NCBI GenBank assembly: GCA_026770575.1
Contig: MU657448.1
Span: forward strand, 53,577 to 65,157
Source: Pelagophyceae sp. CCMP2097
Taxonomy: Eukaryota; Sar; Pelagophyceae
Length of the DNA: 11,581 bases
Direction: 5' to 3'
Below are positions 7,931 to 11,581 of the stretch, one piece after another. The translations under genes and the position numbers were made by a program. Position 1 is the first letter of the stretch; every line of letters begins with the position of its first letter. The notes under the pieces are model-generated. The model had not been told where the DNA came from and made no database searches. It was given only the letters and a program-made list of their open reading frames with translations.

Positions 7931-8074
7931 TGCGGTGGCATTTGCGGTGAAGTACCATAAAATTTGCGGTGGCATTTGCGGGTGAAGTACCATAAAATTT
8001 GCGGTGAAGTACCATACAATTTGCGGTGGCATTTGCGGGTGAAGTACCATAAAATTTGCGGTGCCTTTGCGAGC
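7931..8074 (+). repeat. Composite tandem repeat (12-bp and 22/23-bp modules)
   Basis: Unit starts are at 7931, 7965, 8000, 8022 and 8057. A full unit of 34-35 bp is TGCGGTGGCATT (module A) followed by TGCGG(G)TGAAGTACCATAAA plus ATT (module B). The order is A-B, A-B, B alone, A-B, then a degenerate A. Frames through it are open on both strands because the repeat lacks stops; I do not call a gene. Confidence 0.8.
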
Positions 8075-8093
8075 AACTTTAGAGAATACGAGT

Positions 8094-8270
8094 GCGGCCA
8101 GTTTTTCGAGGGTGAAGGGGGTTTTAAGAAACGCTGGCGACGTCGCGGCGCATGGCGATGTGGCGCGGCCAGTGAAGTGAGGGGCGAAGGGCGTTTGAAG
8201 AAACGTTAACGATTTTGCATGTAGCTTCGCGACGTAGCGGCGGCGCATGGCGCGCGGCCATAAATATCGC
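8094..8270 (+). repeat. Diverged direct repeat, about 70-90 bp
   Basis: The block GCGGCCAGT...GAAGGG.GTTT.AAGAAACG appears from 8094 and again from 8165. GACGT(C/A)GCGGCG followed by GCATGGCG recurs at about 8138-8157 and 8229-8250. A third GCGGCCA begins at 8254. The second copy carries about 20 bp of extra sequence. No gene is supported. Confidence 0.45.
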
Positions 8271-8324
8271 CGGGCACTTTTTTCTAAAAAAATATTAAAA
8301 TATCGTAAATTGGGACAAAAAAAA

Positions 8325-8516
8325 TCTGCCGGGCTCGAACCCAAGTCTCTCCACATCAGCGATTGCCTCATGTTTTTTTCTTGTTTCTGATGAATGTAGC
8401 CTCCGAGGGTCGAACCAGAGTCTCTCCGCATGAGCGACTGTCTGTTTTTTTAAATAATTACTGTTTTATACTGCCTTCTTAGCTCGAACCTGCCTACCTT
8501 CAATCCGACGCTCCTG
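8325..8516 (-). repeat. Three tRNA-3'-half-like repeats
   Basis: Read on the minus strand, 8371-8325, 8444-8399 and 8516-8472 each contain a T-arm / B-box-like core: GGTTCGAGCCC, GGTTCGACCCT and GGTTCGAGCTA. The first two also share GTCGCT.ATG.GGAGAGACT-like sequence upstream, and each unit is preceded by a poly-A stretch; the 8325 copy is followed by eight T, a Pol III-type stop. The acceptor and T stems do not pair properly and no matching 5' half or A box is evident, so these are not functional tRNAs. tRNA-derived SINE remnants are the likeliest explanation. Confidence 0.4.
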
Positions 8517-8665
8517 TTTTTATTGACCGACGACAACTTGGACGTGCGGTTGACTTGAAGAGATGCTGATTACCACACATTAGACCGGTGCTCTCTTAGC
8601 GGTGCGGATGTTGGGTTCTGAGCTAGATGTTGATGGTGTTGGTTGGATGTGTTTTTTGATGACAG

Positions 8666-9030
8666 TGTTAGAAATGTTTGGTATATAAACACGTATGAAG
8701 ACCAACCTTTGACCCTCACAGGCGGGGCAGTACGGACCCTAATCTCTCATGGGCGCACCCTAATCTCCGCCGGGCGCCGGGGGGGGGAGCCCCCCGTACC
8801 CTGCTATTCCACGACACGCGCCGCGTAAGCCACCCCCCGTCGCTTTGCCCCGTCTTGGCTCAAATGGTTTTCTCACCCCCGTCGCTTCGCTCCCGAGGAG
8901 GGCGGTATAGTTCCTAATCGCTAAAAAATGGAGCCCATAAGCGAACCCGCGGATCATCACGGGCTCTTTAGCCAACGGACCGATCCTTTCCGGGATGTCC
9001 GTCCCATTCTAACTCGCTAATATCTAATCA
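8666..9030 (+). repeat. Candidate 5' LTR of copia-like element
   Basis: This starts TGTTAGAA and ends TCTAATCA, giving the TG...CA ends and short imperfect inverted repeat typical of copia LTRs. It precedes a primer-binding-site match and a gag frame. It contains TATATAAA at 8682-8689, two ACCCTAATCTC blocks 21 bp apart (8736, 8757), a G9-AG-C6 palindrome at 8779-8795 and two CACCCCC(C)GTCGCTT blocks (8831, 8873). There is no second LTR in the window, so the limits are inferred only. The TATA box is unusually close to the 5' end. Confidence 0.35.
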
Positions 9031-9046
9031 AGCCAGTGGCTATCTC

Positions 9047-9058
9047 TGGTTATGGGTC
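9047..9058 (+). promoter_or_regulatory. Candidate primer binding site (half-tRNA-iMet type)
   Basis: TGGTTATGGGTC matches, with small differences, the complement of the initiator-tRNA-Met anticodon region (CCCAUAACC), which copia-group elements use as a half-tRNA primer. It lies just after the candidate LTR and 40 bp before the gag ATG, the expected position. Confidence 0.45.
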
Positions 9059-9097
9059 TATCATTACCACTGCTCTGATGCGCAGTACTTTGCATCG

Positions 9098-10823
9098 ATG
9101 GCGGCGTCGCCATCATTCGATCAGGTGCCTTTGCCGCCGCTCTCGACGAGCCCACCGCAGACGCCGCGAAAACTTGAATTTGGCCGCCTGTCAAAGTACG
9201 ACACGCTCGAGAAGAACTTTTAGCGCGTGGTGTCGGCCGTTTACCTCTTCGACCCTAGCGGCGACGTGGACAGAGACGCACGCGACTTAACGCGCTTGTT
9301 GCAGGACATCGCCGACAACACGTCCGCACTCGCCGACCAAATGGGCCACTTTTGCTTTGTATCGTCGGACACGGGCGCGTCGCAGCTGCTCATGCGAGTT
9401 CTACGCCAAGTGATGAAGGGCGCCGCGCGCCACGCCGTCGACGCCGCAGCGGATGCGCCGACGGCCCTCGCGGAGCTCAACATGCGCTACAAGGGAGAAG
9501 CGCCTTCCAAGAAGCTCTACAACCTCAACGTTTCGAACTTCAAGTCGCACCACAACCTGCACTCCGAGCGCATCTACCTCGTCGGCATCGCGCAACCGCC
9601 CGCTGACGACGCGCGCAGCACTTTTGTTGACGCAATTTCGCCGGAATGGGCTGGTCCAGCGTACAAGGCACTGCATCTACGCTGGACGCTCGACAAGACG
9701 ATTCCGCTGATTTACCTTTACCGCGAGCTCGACGTGCTTTGCCGGACGTCGGGCATTTTGTCGACGGCTTCTTCGCCAGCGGGTGTAAAAGCCGCCGCAG
9801 CTCAAAACGAGCCAGTGTTGGCGGTCCAGGCACACGATTTACCGATATGCTCTGTGTGCGGTGGCATTGGCCACAAGGTGCTGCCTTGGAGCGGCCGATT
9901 CGGTTGCCCGACGTTATCCAGCGAAGTCGCTTTATTATGTTCGTTTTGAAAGCAGATTGGTCACCGCCCCATTGATTGCCGCATTCAGAAGCGGCTCGGC
10001 GTCTAGGGCTCATCGGCTGGCGACTCGCGCAGCTCTTTACGAGATGTCGATAAAGATGGTGCGTCGCGATCTCTGCCGCGGGATCCGAACCGAGACTTGC
10101 GACAGCCACGGGACTCGAACAGGGACTCGCGACCACCGCGGGACTCGAACCGGGACTCGAACCGGTCTGGGGGCAGAAGGATTCACAACACTGCTAATGC
10201 GAACGTCGCAACGACGCCTACAGTCGGCGCGGCAGCGTCGGCGCCGTCTTCTTCGGGGCTGTCGCAGGCGTTGCATTGGCAACCGGTTTACGGGCGTTCG
10301 TGGGCGACGAAGGCAGTTTTTGAGGTGTCGTCTATCGCAGGCAAAGTTTTAACGTCAAAAGGCGGCTCTGCGTCTAACGCCGGAGTTTCAACGTCTAAAG
10401 ACGGCCTTGCGGACGCCTCCGACGGCCGTGCAGACGGCCGTGCCGACGGCCGTGCCAACGGCCTTGCGGACGGCCTTTCCGACGGCCCCGACGGCCTTTC
10501 CGACGGCCTTTCCGACGGCCTTTCCGACGTTTTTTTTCGACGGCTCCGACGGCTTTATCGAAAGCGTAGTTTTAACGTCAAAAAACGGCTCTGCGTCCAA
10601 CGCCGAAGTTTCAAAGTCTAAAGACGGCCTTGCGGACGCCTCCAACGGCCGTGCGGACGCCTCCGACGGCCGTGCGGACGGCCGTGCCGACGGCCGTGCA
10701 GACGGCCTTGCGGGCGGCTCCGACGGCCTTTCCGACGGCTCCGACGGCCTTGCCGACGGCTGTTCTGACGGCCTTGCGGGCAACTTGTTCTCTCAGAAGT
10801 GCAATTTTGCGCTCTTTATCTAA
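9098..10823 (+). pseudogene. Decayed copia-like Gag with two zinc knuckles and repetitive tail
   Basis: Gag packages retrotransposon RNA in cytoplasmic particles. From ATG 9098 one frame runs to about 10530 across three in-frame stops: TAG 9220-9222, TGA 9947-9949 and TAG 10004-10006. A T8 run at 10531-10538 then shifts it by one base; with one T fewer the frame would continue to TAA 10821-10823. The middle resembles copia-type gag (UBN2-like): ELNMRYKGEAPSKKLYNLNV, then FVDAISPEW and a Leu-rich helical end. Two CX2CX4HX4C knuckles follow: 9848-9889 (last Cys replaced by TGG) and 9938-9979 (second Cys replaced by TGA). Next comes an Arg/Asp/Ser/Asn-rich basic stretch (RDSNRDSRPPRDSNRDSN), then a D-G-x-(A/S) repeat tail. 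No protease, integrase or reverse transcriptase follows. The element is 3'-truncated and non-functional. Family assignment rests on layout and motifs. Confidence 0.65.
10341..10786 (+). repeat. Duplicated segment containing 12-bp GACGGC repeats
   Basis: GTTTTAACGTCAAAA at 10346 recurs at 10569, an offset of 223 bp (74 codons plus one base). Each half has the same unique lead-in (TCTGCGTC.AACGCCG, then AAGACGGCCTTGCGGACGC) followed by variants of a 12-bp unit GACGGC(C/-)(T/G)T(G/C)C(G/C), about 10397-10529 and 10619-10778. Translated, the unit gives Asp-Gly-(Leu/Arg)-(Ala/Ser). Other frames are also stop-free, which explains overlapping open frames on both strands. Confidence 0.8.
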
Positions 10824-11050
10824 TTAAGTGCGATGCCGCACTGTGTGCTCTGCTGCACAAACCAACTCGTTCTCTCAGAAATGCACTTTTGCACCCCAAC
10901 TCGTTCTCTCAGAAGTGCACTGTTGCACTCCAACTCGTTCTCTCAGAAGTACACTGTTGCACTCCAACTCGTTCTCTCTGAAGTACACAGTTGCACTCCA
11001 ACTCGTTCTCTCAGAAGTGCACGTTTGCACTCCAACTCGTTCTCACACTA
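10782..11050 (+). repeat. 34-bp minisatellite
   Basis: The unit begins AACTCGTTCTCTCAGAAGTG and ends TTGCACTCC. Copies start at 10864, 10898, 10932, 10966 and 11000, with a partial one at 11034. A diverged leading copy starts at 10782, separated by about 50 bp of degenerate sequence. Units differ by one to four bases. As 34 is not a multiple of three, each copy shifts frame, and long domain-free open frames result in all three frames. No spacers, so not a CRISPR array. Confidence 0.9.
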
Positions 11051-11051
11051 G

Positions 11052-11581
11052 TGTACCGGAATGATCAACTCGGGCGGCGCGTGCTACATGAACGCGGTGG
11101 TGCGGGCGCTCGCGCATGTGCCGCTTTTTGCCATGTACTTTACGTCAGGCGAGTTCTTGTACGACATCAACCTCAAGGCCGTGTTTGGCGCGCAGGCCAA
11201 GGTCGCGGCTGCCTTTGGTCGGCTGCGACCGGCTGCGGCCCGGCTCCAGCCGACTGCGGCCGGCTGTGGCCGGCTGCGGCCGACCGGCTGTGGCCGGCTG
11301 CGGCCGGAGATGTTCAGGAAGGTCGTGCATACGATGGGCCGCGTCGGACTGATCAACTCGGGCGGCGCGTGCTACATGAACACGGTGGTGCAGGCGCTCG
11401 CGCATGTGCCGCTATTTGCCATATACTTTACGTCAGGCGAGTTCTTGTACGACATCCTCCTCAAGGCCGTGTTTAGCGCGCAGGGCAAGGTCGCGGTGGC
11501 CTTTGGCCGGCTGCGGCCGGCTGCGGCCCGGCTCCAGCCAGCTTCGACCGGCTGTGGCCGGCTGCGGCCGGAGATGTTCAG
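11052..11581 (+). CDS. Ubiquitin-specific protease (C19) with duplicated Cys box, partial
   Basis: USPs are cysteine proteases that remove ubiquitin from proteins. The open frame runs off the window end. It contains the USP Cys box twice: GMINSGGACYMNAVVRALAHVP from 11058 and GLINSGGACYMNTVVQALAHVP from 11346. Both keep the catalytic Cys and the Asn four residues after the Gly that starts the box's G-x-x-N. Each is followed by FTSGEFLYDI and AKVAxAFGRL/KVAVAFGRL-like sequence, comparable to the helix after the Cys box in USP4/15-type enzymes. A low-complexity RLRPAAARLQP/GCGRLRP insert precedes EMF. The His and Asp parts of the catalytic triad would lie beyond the window. ATG 11061 is the first Met; an in-frame TAG at 11049-11051 just upstream could be an intron acceptor (CACTAG|TGTACCGGA). 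Alternatives: a tandem array of exon fragments, or a pseudogene. Confidence 0.7.
11061..11581 (+). repeat. 288-bp tandem duplication within the USP gene
   Basis: 11061-11348 repeats from 11349 to the window end with only scattered substitutions, several of them silent (CTT/CTA, GGT/GGC). The period is 96 codons, so the frame is kept. The first copy has an additional in-frame 24-bp block in its GC-rich insert, giving GCGRLRP twice where the second copy has it once. Confidence 0.9.

Noticed and set aside
8325..8371. Functional tRNA gene on the minus strand
   Set aside because: Only a B-box-like core is present; T-stem pairing fails and no 5' half or acceptor stem is found.
9947..9949. TGA read as cysteine (recoding, as in some ciliates)
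   Set aside because: The position fits Cys, but the same frame also has two TAG stops and a Cys-to-Trp change, and other genes here use TGA as a stop; decay is simpler.
10864..11050. CRISPR array
   Set aside because: The units are contiguous 34-bp tandem copies with no unique spacers, in a eukaryotic context.
10388..11064. Several long overlapping open frames across the repeats (both strands)
   Set aside because: They arise because the 12-bp and 34-bp units lack stop codons in most frames; only the frame continuous with gag has outside support.

Overview
The window looks like nuclear DNA of a GC-rich unicellular eukaryote. GC-rich genes, one with short introns, flank about 5 kb of more AT-rich, repeat-packed DNA. 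There are no bacterial operons or Shine-Dalgarno starts. The families present (a TTC33-like TPR protein, a SNF2 helicase fragment, a copia-type Gag and a ubiquitin-specific protease) are eukaryotic. A GC-rich microalga such as a pelagophyte (Aureococcus-like) or haptophyte would fit, but the sequence does not prove the taxon.

Layout: (1) 1-3460 holds two convergent genes. A TPR protein (404-1045, +) faces an unrecognised multi-exon gene on the minus strand (3460 down to 1308). (2) 3832-7283 is a long-armed inverted-repeat element. One of its arms is interrupted by a second, 2.3-kb element (3951-6252). That element has about 60-bp terminal inverted repeats, a 9-bp near-perfect target duplication and the 5' end of a SNF2-helicase gene inside, which is the anatomy of a gene-capturing (Pack-MULE-like) transposon. 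The uninterrupted arm at 7046-7283 acts as an internal empty site. (3) 6437-7813 holds further inverted-repeat elements, including a nearly perfect 150-bp-arm foldback (7281-7660). (4) 7931-8516 holds short tandem repeats and three tRNA-3'-half-like repeats. (5) 8666-10823 is the 5' part of a decayed Ty1/copia-like retrotransposon: a candidate LTR, a half-tRNA-type primer binding site, and a gag frame that stays in register across three stop codons and one extra T. Two of the lesions fall exactly on zinc-knuckle cysteine positions. The gag tail expands into a duplicated 12-bp repeat. (6) 10782-11050 is a 34-bp minisatellite. (7) 11052-11581 is the start of a ubiquitin-specific protease domain whose catalytic Cys box is tandemly duplicated with a 288-bp period, running off the window end.

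The genes do not form a pathway. The window reads as a gene-bearing chromosome segment invaded repeatedly by mobile elements. I see no defence system, CRISPR array or operon. The most novel material is the gene-capturing element with its internal empty-site control, the duplicated USP Cys box and the precisely placed Gag lesions. Exon boundaries, LTR limits and family names are read by eye; no database search was run.
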